Shown: one piece after another, positions 21,705 through 32,022 of the stretch
Numbering within the stretch: the stretch's first letter is position 1
Layout: each line of letters opens with the position of its first letter
Assembly: GCF_000485595.1 (NCBI RefSeq)
Contig: NW_014577726.1
Location: 73,777 to 107,046, forward strand
Source of the DNA: Priapulus caudatus
Taxonomy: Eukaryota; Priapulida; Priapulimorpha; Priapulimorphida; Priapulidae
Length of the DNA: 33,270 nt
Direction of reading: 5' to 3'
Notes under the pieces: generated by a model
Database searches by the model: none
What the model was told of the DNA's origin: nothing
What the model saw: only the letters and a program-made list of their open reading frames with translations
Translations under genes and position numbers: made by a program

Positions 21705-23575
21705 CAAGGCTCAGACAGCTAACTTTTTTTTTCCAGTGGCCTCGACTCGGGCACCAAAATCATTTGATTTTTCAATTTTTTTTGGTGGGCCCGAAATGAA
21801 TCTGGTGGCCGCAAAAAAACAAAGAAAAAATTATAAATCTTTATTTCATCTCGTATTGTATATTAATATTGAACAATGTTGCCGTGTCTGATGCATTGCA
21901 CAAGTCTTTAACAACCCCACAGCAAGAATGGCACACTCTGATCATTGATGATGCAGGTACTTGGGAATTATCATTCACGGGCATCAAATATTTTACCAGA
22001 ATCTCATACCATTTTCTACTCTTCACTCGGCATTGCTTTATTCTATAACCACGCGCGTGCACATGCTTCGATCTAGTTCAGACGTTTCAAGAGATCAAAG
22101 TCACCAGAGCATGCAAATATTTAATACAAGTACACTGTCAATATAAACAACAACACCATTGGTTTTTCATGTTAAAATAAACACTATACAAATTAATCTC
22201 ATGAAGTTAAAATGTCTTGGCAGGCTGTTGAAACTGCTTAAAAATAAAATATTGCCAGTGACTTTTAATAAGATAAAGCTCAGAACCATAATCTTATCAT
22301 CAACAAGGTAGCCTGCGGCTACCCATGCACATTTAACAAAGAAAAAGGCAGCCATGTCTAAGACTAAGTTCAAATTATTTCGCTCTCGCTCCACCGCGCA
22401 GAGAAAACTTCATTATAATAAATCTTACAAGCTCTACTTAATATCGTACACTTCCGGATTCCAACAAATACTGATCGATCTTTCATGAATAGCTTCAGTT
22501 TATTCTACGCGCAACTTTCGAACGCTGCAGTTTCGCTTGGGATCCGAACAGCTGTGCACCAGTGCAGCTGCTAGCTAGCAATGCAGGTGACCACGACGTC
22601 CCGTATTTTGCCCTATGTGTCCCGCGTCCCGTACCGACCCTTTCCGGGACGCGATGCTGCTGTCCCGTATTTTTAACATTTTGAACAAAATACCATCAAA
22701 CATAAGGAAAAATTTCATCATTTTTTTATTATGACAATTGTTTGGCCTTTCGAAACTTCTCATCGCTCGCGTTCATTTTACTATACGCCCCACAGTTACA
22801 CTGCAGACAGGGTATTGTCTAGACGCCATTGTCTGGTTCGCTTTGATACAATGTAATCACATGTATGCCTGGCGCTTGCCCAAATATGCTCATGTGCCTG
22901 CGCCCGCTTCAGATTTTGACCTCTTGGCCTAGACTGGTTCGCGGCCGAACTGTTTCGCTCGCAGAGCGTGTACGATTGTCTAGCAGAGCGTAGCGGCCGT
23001 ATACCGGTCTAAACACTATTAACGTGGGCTTGTTCGCTAGCCGACCGATGTAGAGGAGTTAAAACCGTCGCCCGTGTATGCACGCAGCTAACGAATGCTG
23101 CACGTGCGTACCTGTGTTGCCCTCGCTCCGCGAATTGCTCGCTCTCTCTTTGAATTGTACGATTAGCCACGTAGAAACAATTTATTTTTTATCACATAGA
23201 CACTTTGAAATTTTAGTGCCCGTTCGGCGCCCACCAAATTTCTTAACTTCTTGAAATTTTGGTGGCCCGACATCAAGCTTTGCGGGCCGGGCGGTCTCTC
23301 TGCGCCCGCCCGCGCCCGCCGGCCCCGCGCCGGGCGCGGGGGGCGCGCCGACGCGCCCGCCGCCGGGCGCGGGCCGGCTCCCGGCGGCGCCGCCGGCCCG
23401 GGGCGCCCGCGCGCGCCGGCCGCCCGCCCGCCCCGCGGGCGCGGGTCCCCGGCGCGCCCCGGCGGGCGGGCGCGGCGCCGCCGCGCGCCGCGCGCGCGCC
23501 CCGCGCGGGCCCGGCGGCGCCGGCTGGCCCGGGCCACACGGGCCCACCGGCGCCACCGCTTAGTGTCGAGCCTTG
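21705..23575. mobile_element. hAT-like non-autonomous transposon inserted in the TDG copy
   Basis: Left end CAAGGCTCAGACAGCTAAC and right end, read inward, CAAGGCTCGACACTAAGC form a terminal inverted repeat. The flanks CCCATTGG and CCATGGGT fit an 8-bp target duplication of CCATGGGT, blurred by indels. The uninterrupted target is visible in the minus-strand TDG intron near 13,540. Subterminal motifs GGGCACCAAAAT and TTTGGTGGGCCCG recur in inverted order near both ends. No transposase is recognisable, so it would need one in trans. The hAT assignment rests on the 8-bp duplication and CA...TG ends. Confidence 0.7.
23281..23558. repeat. Almost pure G+C block
   Basis: About 275 bases that are nearly all G and C, just inside the right end of the hAT-like element. 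It is open in several frames on both strands because AT-containing stop codons are absent, but the predicted proteins are only Ala/Arg/Gly/Pro and I do not regard them as real. Confidence 0.85.
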
Positions 23576-24572
23576 CCATGGGTATTTATTATGATACACG
23601 TGTGGGTCACGTTGCGTGTTTGTGCATGCGTGACCTCGTGTGTGCCGAGTACTGCGTGTGTTCTATGTGGGGGTATATGTGAGTTTGTGGGGTACGGTGC
23701 TGTTACGTCGTCGTGCGTGTGAGGTGTTGCTCTGTAGCACACCATTACCATGACCTGAGGATGATGGATTCTGAGGGAGGCATGAAGATCAAACGAGGAG
23801 GTGCCGGCTGATGAAGCCCGACTCACGATAGGAGCGACGAATCAGCCGCGCAGGAGCGCATCAAAGCGAAGAGGAATGCGGCGCGTAAAAAGCTCAGACG
23901 ATTGAGCCAAAGAGCGAATCGAGAGGCAGCCCAGCATGCAGCAGCAGCGCAGCCAAGGGGTACCCGCAAGTCTGTACACACACCCGGTAAGATGGCTTCT
24001 CATCATCTTCCTTTTTCTGCACTGGTCTTGTCTCTCCCCCTTCTCTTTATCTCTCTCTCCTTCTTATTTTATTCTGGTATGTTATGTCTTTTGGGCGTCG
24101 TGTTTCAAGGGCATCAGTCATTGTGTTATTGTTGTCATTTGGCATCGACACAGCCAGTCGTACCTTGAAACGCAGTAACAATGTCACTCTTTGTCTCCGC
24201 TGCCACGGTACCGCCGACAGCCCTGCGTCACCACGGCCTCTCGCGTTGGTCGACCCACCTGTTACCCCACCGCCGCCTGCACAACCGCTGCACACCTGCT
24301 GCTGCCGCGATCCGCTACATTGCCGTTGCATGGCCGGCTACGGTGCCTGCGGATGGGCCAGCTGGCACGTCTTGGTCCGCTTGAGGCCTGCAGGAACACG
24401 CTTGCGGGACCTGGGACTGCTCGACCCAGACGCGTTTCGCAAGCATGAGGTGCCTCATCCTCGCAGCAAGCTCGAGAATCTCCTGTGCTACATGCTCGCA
24501 CCAGCGGCACCACTCTGGGCGCGGCAGAGGGGGCTGCTGATGGGGCTCGGATGCGTGAGGAGCGGCGCAGAC

Positions 24573-25440
24573 GTATATGTGTAATTTTTTATGTGAAAAT
24601 AAATGTTTGAGATGTGAAAGTCTGAGATGAGGGCGAGTGATAGCGTTACACCTAAATAATCGCCATTTAACGTTTTTATAATATTCAGATTTAGGCACTG
24701 CCTAAAAGCGGAGCTCCCGATGTGTAACGTGTAAGATTGATAGGATACACTTATTCCACGTAGCTGCTATATACCACGTGACAATGGCGTTTCCCTGCCC
24801 ATAACACAACTTTTGTCAAAGGTTAATTAGTTGCATGGAAGTGTTTACTTCGTATGAGTTTTTCTAGGCGGTAGCACACGGTTGCCATCTGTATATCGCA
24901 ATAATAATTTATAAACCAAAATGAATCACAATTTGTGATGGTAGATGGCGCTATGCCCGCTTTGATGTTTCTTAGCGATGGCGTTCGAAATAAATAGGTT
25001 ATGCTGCGTTCCGACATGTTTTGTAAAACTTTACTCTAATATATTCGTTTTATCGGCAGGGTGGAGAGGAAATACCAATTTTGCATTAAAGATATTGTCA
25101 ATGAAATCTTGTAAAACGAACCAGACGAGTGTGACACCACAGACTGTTATCTGCAAGTCTATTTTATAATATGCTATATAATTGCCAAAACCTACCTAAT
25201 TTCCATAATTTTTTTTTAAATATCAAAACCCCTAGCCCTTATTCATTCACATACCAGAAATGAGCAAAATCCGTTCAACCTGAACTGACTAATGGCAATT
25301 CCCATTTTTGCCAAAAAATTTCCGTGGCTCGAAAGAACGTCGACTGGCGTGCACCAAAAAAGGACGTTCAATATGGGAGCATAGCAGTAACAAATATACC
25401 CAATTTCAAACATGTGGGTCAAACGGTTCCTGAGTTATCG
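24573..25440 (-). repeat. 870-bp inverted repeat, right arm
   Basis: Matches 15,323-16,192 in inverted orientation. In plus orientation it is followed at once by a GACGGACG-rich transposon-like tail with a hairpin, so the arm may be the body of a dispersed repeat whose left copy lost its tail. It separates the truncated last-exon copy from the 5' TDG exons. Confidence 0.92.
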
Positions 25441-25545
25441 TTGACCATAGCCAAATGTTGACGGACGGACAGACGGACGTACGACGGACGACGACCCATG
25501 GCAATAGCTCAGCTTGACGATGTCAAGGTGAGCTAAAAACCAGGA
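25441..25545 (+). mobile_element. Transposon-like 3' tail with GGAC run and hairpin
   Basis: A run of GACGGACG-type repeats (about 25,457-25,495) followed by a hairpin at 25,505-25,535 (14-bp arms, one mismatch, 3-nt loop) and GAGCTAAAAA. The same design occurs at 31,543-31,665. Such ends are common in dispersed repeats of marine invertebrates; I do not know the family. Confidence 0.5.
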
Positions 25546-26626
25546 TTTCAAACAGTCTTCCTGACCATAGTTTTCCGACCACTACAGTACTTACTGGTAT
25601 TGCTCGCATAATATTTATAACAGCAAGTGTCTAAAGTAAGGCAATAAAGTGAGTGTCTTAGAACACTCATGAATATACTGTTATTTTCACAAAACTATAT
25701 GATTGAAATCTGTTTGTTTACGTCGTGTTGACGCGGTTACTAAATGATGCCACTTGTTTCTCCTGAGACCCCGTCCCTGTACTTTGCCATGGTAACTTGA
25801 ATTAAGCAATAGAGATGTTGTACCAGGCTAACACAACTATGTTACTCAATGAGATGCACTTTTGTCTGCTGGTTGCCGAATTCCCGCTATGCAAAAGAAT
25901 GTGGCTGCATTATTTGCTATTTTATATACCATAACAGCATAAACTCATGGTAATTTTTATACTGGGGTAATCAGTAACATGTTGCTATTAGGTGAAACAA
26001 TATTTCGCTGTAATAATTTTTCCTGATTGTGCAGTAATTTATGAAATACTTCCTTTAACAGCACTCTATAATAATAAGGGTGCCAGGGCTATCCAAGCAG
26101 AGAACTCGACAAGAAATTCTTAATCACAAACTCAAACTATGCCGTAGTTATAGCAATAACTATATCGGCAAATAACAGAAATAACAGAGGCTGCAAATTG
26201 CCTGTGCACAGCAAACCTGATATCAAACACTGCACATGTGTTAATTGTATGATAATGACACAGGGATGGCCAGGGAAGCACAGGACAACTCTGGATGGTG
26301 TTCTGGCCAGGGCTCCCTCTGTATAGGTGTCTGGATGAAACTCGAGATGGAGTTCCAGCCAGTGCTCCGGAATAAGTTCAGAATGGAGCTCTGAAGGGGC
26401 TCAGTGACCCATCGTCGCCCAAAACATCACAAATACCTGTCTCATCGTAAAATGTCGTACCTCCCGCACGCACTTCACTTCAAAAGTTATGACATTTTAG
26501 AGTTGGGATGTCATCAACATTTACAGCATTAACAAGAATTCAGACACCAGTTGGGGCTGTGGATGGCTCTTGGGATAGAACTCCTGAAGAGGGCTTTGTT
26601 ATGGGGCTCTAGAGGGGTGCACTCAC
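25546..26626 (-). other. TDG intron sequence, no gene seen
   Basis: AT-rich sequence between the repeat tail and the catalytic-domain exon. No open frame of note and no recognised repeat apart from TCCAG/GGAGTT-type phrases near 26,280-26,400. Confidence 0.6.
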
Positions 26627-26849
26627 GATGAGTATGTCGAGGTTGTCAGTGATGTGGTCGGGCAGTAGTCGTTTCTCAATCTCGGACTCCGGGATGCCGT
26701 CGAAGCGGTCGCGCTTCTTGCGCACCTTGAATGCATCCGTGATCTTTTTCTGCCCGCCGCTGCTGGCGCCCTCTTCCTGCTTGACAAGGTGCAGCGGCGG
26801 AATGCAGAGCGGTGGCGCCACCTGCATCATGGCGTGCTCCTGCCCATTG
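26627..26849 (-). CDS. TDG: TDG exon: start of catalytic domain (KKITDAFKVRKK...)
   Basis: A 223-nt exon, acceptor GTGTGCGCAG and donor ATC|GTGAGT. It encodes 74 residues after a split Ser codon. The second half, KKITDAFKVRKKRDRFDGIP and then LPDHITDNLDILI, aligns closely with the human TDG region that starts the catalytic domain and holds its DNA-gripping basic loop. The first half is less conserved but has a SUMO-like LVKQEEG. It ends in phase 0 just before the active-site IGINPG, which is the first codon set of the 70-nt exon found elsewhere in the window. Confidence 0.93.
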
Positions 26850-26939
26850 CTGCGCACACGACAGGAGAGACAGAGAGCGGGTAGTGTTACATTACAGATC
26901 GTTAAACCTTTAAACTAAAAAACCACGCTCTGAACACTC

Positions 26940-27158
26940 TCCTCTCTCTCTCTTTCTCTCACCTCTTTCGCACCTCTCTCGTTCCCTGTCTCTCTCACTC
27001 TCTCTCACACACACACACTTCTCTCGTTCTCTTTCTCTCTCTCTCTCTCACCTCTCTCGTTCTCTCTTTCTCTTGCCCTCCTCTCTCTCTCTCGCCCTCC
27101 TCTCCCCCCCTCTCTCTCTCTCTGTCTCTCTGTCTCTCTCTCGCCCTCTCTCTCTCTC
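26940..27158. repeat. TC-rich microsatellite in TDG intron
   Basis: About 220 bases of TCTCTC with CGCCC and CACAC interruptions, directly after the donor of the AT-hook exon (read on the minus strand as GA-rich). Confidence 0.9.
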
Positions 27159-27160
27159 AC

Positions 27161-27367
27161 CTGCTGACCATCTCATGCTCCTGTTTTATCTTCACGCGAG
27201 GCAGTGTCTCACTCTTCGGCTTATTCACCGAACCCTTCGGCCGGCCACGCTTCCGCGGTGACCTTCCCAGCATGCCATTCTCGGCAGACGCGCTCAGCGG
27301 CGGATCGTCGACGAATTCGTATGCGTCGATCGGCTCCTCCTTCACCTGCACGCCGCCGTCCGGCTGC
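27161..27367 (-). CDS. TDG: TDG exon: N-terminal AT-hook and SUMO motifs
   Basis: A 207-nt exon, donor AG|GTGAGA at 27,160 and acceptor GTGTTGCAG at 27,368 (a second in-frame AG lies 4 nt into it). It encodes 68 residues: VKEEPIDAYEFVDD, an AT-hook-like RSPRKRGRPKGSVNK with the GRP core that binds AT-rich minor groove, and VKIKQEHE. Psi-K-x-E motifs flank the AT-hook on both sides. The N-terminal half of TDG is poorly conserved between phyla, so identification rests on splice phase with the next exon (AG+C makes Ser) and on the AT-hook. The 37-bp minisatellite begins at the acceptor itself. Confidence 0.8.
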
Positions 27368-27368
27368 C

Positions 27369-28995
27369 TGCAACACGACCACACGCACACACATGTAGAG
27401 CTACCTGCAACACGACCACACGCACACACATGTAGAGCTACCTCCAACACGACCACACGCACACACATGTAGAGCTACCTCCAACACGACCACACGCACA
27501 CACATGTAGAGCTACCTCCAAGCACGGAGCACGTCACACAACAGCCCTGTAGAGCTGCTGTCCAACAACGACGCACACGCAACATGTAGAGCTAGCCTGC
27601 CACAGCGACACACGCAACCCTGTAGAGCTGCCTCCAAAGACGACCACATGCACACACAATGAGAGCATACTGCCCCCCACACATGCACACAGCACATGTA
27701 GAGCTACTGCAGCAGACCCACGCAACAATGTAGAAGGCTGCCTCCAACACGACGCAACGCACACACATGTTAAGAGTACCTCACGCGACACAGCACACAC
27801 ATGTAACGCTAACCTCCAAACACCACACGCAGCACCAGTGTAGAGGGCTACCTGCACACGAGGCACATGCACACCATGTAGAGTAGCTCAACACGACACA
27901 CGGCACACACATGTAGAGGCTGCCTCCAACGAGCGACGGACACACACACACACATGTAGAGCTACCTCCAACCGACCACTGCACACCAATGTAGAGGCTA
28001 CGGCTCCAACCGTCGTGAGCACCGCACACACATGTAGAGCTGGCCTCACACGACAACGAACACCACAGCATGTAGAGCTGCCTGCAACACGACCACATGC
28101 ACACATTACATGTGTAGCTACGTGCAAACGGAGTTCACACGCACACACATGTAAGAGCTAACTCCAAGCAAGACACAGCAGCGACGACATGTAGAGCTGC
28201 CTCCAACACGACCACAGTCAAACATTAGAGCTGCCTCAGACGACCACAGCCACAACATGTAGGCTACGCGCTCCAACACGAGCCACGACGCACACACATG
28301 TAGAGGGCTACTCCAAACGACGACATGCACACACATGTAAGAGCTACGGTGGCCAACGACACACGCACACAGATGTAGACGTACGCTCCCCCCCCAAAAC
28401 GCCAGAAACATGCAGCACTACACATGTAGAGCTACCTCCACCGACAACGCACACATGTAGAGCTACTCCCCGACACAGCACTATAATGTATGAGCTCTCG
28501 ACAACATCGCACCACATGTAGAGCTACCTGCCACACGACCACAACGCCGCCACATGTAAGAGCTACGTCCAACACCACATGACACACATGGTAGAGCTAT
28601 CCAACGACAACGCAACACACATAGCGTAGAGCTACCTGCAACGAGCGCAAGTCCACAGCACATGTAGAGCTCAACCGTCGCAAGCAGACAACGCACACAC
28701 ATGTAGAGCTACTCCAAACAGACCACACGCCGCAGATGTAGAGCTACTCCACACGCAGACGCAGTGACACATTAGAGGCTACCTCAAGCACGACAACGCA
28801 CCAATGTGATGCTACCTGCAAACGACACACGCCACACAATGTAGAGCTACGGTCCAACACGACAGCCGCACACATGTAGCAGATACCTTCCAACAGAACA
28901 TGCACACACATGTAGAGCTACCTCCAACACCACCACACGCACACACATGTAGAGCTGCCTCCAACACGACCACACGCACACATATAGCGTACAGC
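27369..28995 (-). repeat. 37-bp minisatellite abutting the AT-hook exon, carrying its acceptor
   Basis: Unit, minus strand, contains ACATGTGTGTGCGTGTGGTC then GTGTTGCAG|GTAGCTCT. The unit nearest the exon supplies the exon's own acceptor. The first four units are clean, then roughly 40 units are full of indels, and the last few at 28,890-28,990 are clean again. About half the units have GTTGGAGG instead of GTTGCAGG. Confidence 0.93.
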
Positions 28996-29326
28996 CGGCC
29001 TGCAACATGCATGTGAGGGGGAAAGAGTTAACATATGGCTGCCTGCGTCAGTGCTCGTGGTCACATAGATTTAAACATGATTTGATTAATTTCCACACAT
29101 AGATCAGCAGAGTTATACACCTAGAACAAAAACATTTCTACTCCAGTTTGTCCTGAGCTTTCCAGGACACAAAACTTCGATTTTCCACGAGTGTGACATT
29201 TTGGCAGAATACAATCTTTGTGCTTGCCATGCACCAACGAAATGCGGTAACCTAACCCTCGATTATCTAGCATTCGGTAACGATTTGTGGCGGTGCATAA
29301 AGTTGATCAACCTCGCAGCTAAATGC

Positions 29327-29393
29327 ATATATATATATCAGGAGTAAATAATAGGGAATTCCCTATTAGTATTATCTACTCCTGATATATATG
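29327..29393. repeat. Imperfect palindrome centred on GAATTC
   Basis: Arms of about 30-35 nt including TATATATCAGGAGTA, centre AATAGGGAATTCCCTATT. The right arm has a few extra bases (AGTATT). Could fold as a long hairpin; no element identity. Confidence 0.75.
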
Positions 29394-30047
29394 TATACCT
29401 ACTGTGAGCTTGCATATGTTGCAAAAATTCACTATGTACAACTCATTTGTATTGCTACTTTCATAACATTTCTTCTCAAAATCTACACGAAATTACTTCT
29501 CTTACGAACGTAGCACCACAGTGATATTTACACATCCGGGACACAGTGGAGTGATCGGCTCGATCCATTAATAGTTCATTTCTATGATAAAACAAGTTAT
29601 AACTAATTCATTATTCGATGTTTATTCAGTACAAAAATGTGAAATTTGTTTAAATCATATATCGTTATTTATATTACTCATGCAATCAGGAAACAAATAT
29701 AGTGTTTTCGTTCCAGGAACTACTTGCGCTAGCGTAGGGCTACTGCTGGCTGTGTAACAAAACCGCGTCCGACATATTTTCAAAATAGTCAACTTCGGAG
29801 CATCTTTTCTGGCTCAATGAGAACATTTCGTGATGTTTGCAGTTTGCACACTGCAAGTGCAATTATGCTCACAGTAGGTCTATATATAGGCTTTTTGTTG
29901 CTAGGTTTATCCATTTTAATGCATCTGCCATTTCCGTGCATGCGCCAACAAGAACCACAACGTAAATACGTGTGCTTGATACATACTTCACATGTATTTA
30001 TCCTAGGTAGTTATCTTGCCTCACATTATCATTACATACACACTGTT

Positions 30048-30377
30048 CAGGGTGCGAAATTAACGCGAGTCCAGAGTCAAATACTCCCTGATTTTCTGTC
30101 GGACTCCCTGATTTGACATATGTAGGAGTCCGTGTGACTCCCTGAAAATTCTGCTATAAAACGTTCCAGAGCACGGCCTCGCGGAATTGCCGTATTTTTT
30201 CAGCAAATGTCCAAAGACATTTTGGCAGACGTGCAACCGCATGAATCTTCAAAATAAGCACACGCGTTATTGTCAATATCTTTAGTTTTGAACTTCAGAC
30301 TGCGGACTCCCTCATTTTGCTGCGGACTCTCTCTTTTTGAGGGCAGACCCTTGTTCAAAAGTTAATTTCTAACCCTG
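30048..30377. mobile_element. MITE-like element, 330 bp
   Basis: Terminal inverted repeats CAGGGTGCGAAATTAAC and (right end, read inward) CAGGGTTAGAAATTAAC, two mismatches in 17. Inside, the phrase GGACTCCCT recurs near both ends. The termini resemble those of the 21,705-23,575 element (CAAGGCTCGACACTAAC), suggesting related families. No transposase. Confidence 0.7.
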
Positions 30378-31149
30378 AGCTGTTTATAGAATGCATTGAT
30401 AATTACCAGTGGAAAAGACATCTCCACAACCATCAAATAAACAAATAACAAGTGCCGCGGAGCGACAGCGCTCATCTAACATCTACTGCGGTGACTCTGT
30501 GGTGGAGTGGTGGGATTCTAGTAAACCCTGTTAGTCCCAAATGTGTTCACATACACGCCGAAAACAGTGGAAGGCACAGGAATGGTATCAGGAACCTTCT
30601 CAAAAGAATGTTCGTTGGAATCGTTATGAAAGTTGCCATGAGATGGCGCGTACGTTTAAGTGTCTTCAGATTAAAGATGGAAGCTCCCATCGTATGTAGT
30701 AGCAACAACTATTTGCAAGACAGAATAGGTAAGCACTCATCCATTTACCTACGCAAGCCTACAGGCTGAAATAGAGAGCTGCCACCTGTAACTAATTAAC
30801 GCAGGCAAAAACTACACAGTACTATCACCACCACATGCACTGGCAGTGGCATACGTTACATGTTTTGTTTACTGTTAGAAAGAATTTGACTGCCGGGTTT
30901 GCTAGTAGAATCTATACATGCCTGGATGTATGAGGCTACAATGTCACAGTGAAATTTCAAAAGCTGAATTTGCTTGAAGAAGGTTTATGCTCCTTAAATC
31001 GTATAATTTCTATGGCATTCTGTACTGTCAGTGTGTTTTCCATGTTTAACCTTCCTCTTGAGAGCCAAAAGGTTATCCGACACTTACTCTTCGCATGTCA
31101 GCAGAAAGTACATTTCATGGTTCTTTCAATTAAGCCATAAAAAATGCTA

Positions 31150-31665
31150 GGTCACCGCTGAAACAAAAAAGTTTTTCAATCGCTCCGTCAGACCATGTCC
31201 TCAGAAAATGTCTAAAATCTGCCTTGTGCCCCATTGACCTTTGACCTGTAACCTCCAATTTCGGCACAGTGATGGCTTTTCCTACCATGATTGCTGATAT
31301 CAAGCCGATATCACGAGCCTAGGGTGAGCCCGTTTATATTTTTGCCCCGGCAATTCTGTAAAAAAAGCATTTCCTCCCGCTATAATTTTAAGTTAAGGAG
31401 GGAATGTTCCCCCTTCTTTTACAGCTCTTGACCTTTGACCTTTGACCCCCAGCTTTGACATCCCAACTCGTTTTTGGATTACCCCCCATGTCCCGAATAT
31501 CGTGACCATACGTCAAGCGGTTAAGATTTGTGCCCAACTGTTGACGGACGGACGAACGGACGGACGGACGCTCCCACGGACGGACGGACGCTCCCACGGA
31601 CGGACGGACGATCATGCGATTCTACAAGCTGCATCTGACTTCGTCAGATGAGCCAAAAACACCTA
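31150..31665 (+). mobile_element. Dispersed-repeat fragment with TGACCTTTGACC and GGACGGAC tail
   Basis: Contains repeated TTGACCTTTGACC phrases (about 31,228 and 31,428), a GACGGACGGACG run (31,543-31,611) and an 8-bp-stem hairpin (31,632-31,650) followed by GAGCCAAAAAC. The architecture matches the tail at 25,441-25,545. The left limit is a guess. Confidence 0.45.
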
Positions 31666-32022
31666 CAGGTCGGTTCTAGCATGTGCGTGTGGCAGTGTGT
31701 TAGCCAGAGACCCATCTACCAGTCTTTTGCATGGCCTATTCTTGAACGAGATCATGAGATGGACGAAATTTGATAGAGACGACATGAGGGCGGCCCAATT
31801 ATATATTATACACCTTGTATAACTGACAACAGTGCTTATAAGAATATAAAATCATATAAGATTCCTGTCTTTTTGGCATTTCACACTAAATTTTCTCTAT
31901 TTTACGGTAAGGCCCTCCCCCCTAGGGTGCTTCGCGCCCGCAGCATCCTCGCTTCGCTCAAATAGTGAGACTCCCTGATTCTGTTTTCCTGGCTTGTGGT
32001 CTGTGGGGAGAGGGGGACAAAC

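Larger units (their letters stand above)
17850..24520 (+). pseudogene. Inverted, indel-rich second copy of the TDG 3' half
   Basis: Plus-strand equivalents of TDG exons in correct order: active-site exon 18,199-18,287; KCLYLSG exon 19,923-20,065; VFNGK exon about 20,606-20,690; IYEVF exon 20,959-21,046; MPSSS exon 21,394-21,615; basic exon 23,760-23,985; and the start of the last exon from about 24,109, with similarity lost near 24,520 just before or in the WG repeats. Introns match too. Insertions of one or two bases occur every 10-20 bases in exons and introns alike, so no frame stays open. The intron at 21,705-23,575 contains a transposon absent from the minus-strand copy at 13,54x. The pattern fits an uncorrected long read of another allele or copy better than an ageing pseudogene, but both remain possible. 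Confidence 0.85.
11209..27367 (-). other. TDG: TDG gene span (thymine-DNA glycosylase), recognised exons
   Basis: Envelope of the best-preserved TDG gene on the minus strand; exons are listed separately. Seen in sequence: eight coding exons with GT-AG boundaries whose reading phases agree, except that the 70-nt active-site exon is absent between 26,627 and 15,164 on this strand and the last intron needs an AAG acceptor. Splicing 26,627 directly to 15,164 shifts the frame and reaches a TGA after 13 codons, so the active-site exon is required. With it, and with the possible exon at 32,023-32,168, the product is about 1,060 residues. Known of the family: TDG removes T or U opposite G and excises 5-formyl- and 5-carboxylcytosine made by TET enzymes, in the nucleus, and is regulated by SUMO. 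Inferred: this is the organism's functional TDG locus, rearranged here biologically or by assembly. Confidence 0.9.
28996..32022. other. Gene-free AT-rich stretch
   Basis: Holds the imperfect hairpin at 29,327-29,393, the 330-bp MITE-like element and the dispersed-repeat fragment. Frames of about 100 codons at 29,817-30,116 and 30,452-30,769 show no recognisable domain or splice support. If the exon at 32,023 belongs to TDG, this is its first intron. Confidence 0.6.

Noticed and set aside
23163-23682. Overlapping Ala/Arg/Gly/Pro frames on both strands
   Set aside because: They come from the nearly pure G+C block, where stop codons cannot occur.
30452-30769. 105-codon plus-strand frame
   Set aside because: No recognised domain, no splice or codon support and surrounded by transposon fragments; not enough to call a gene.
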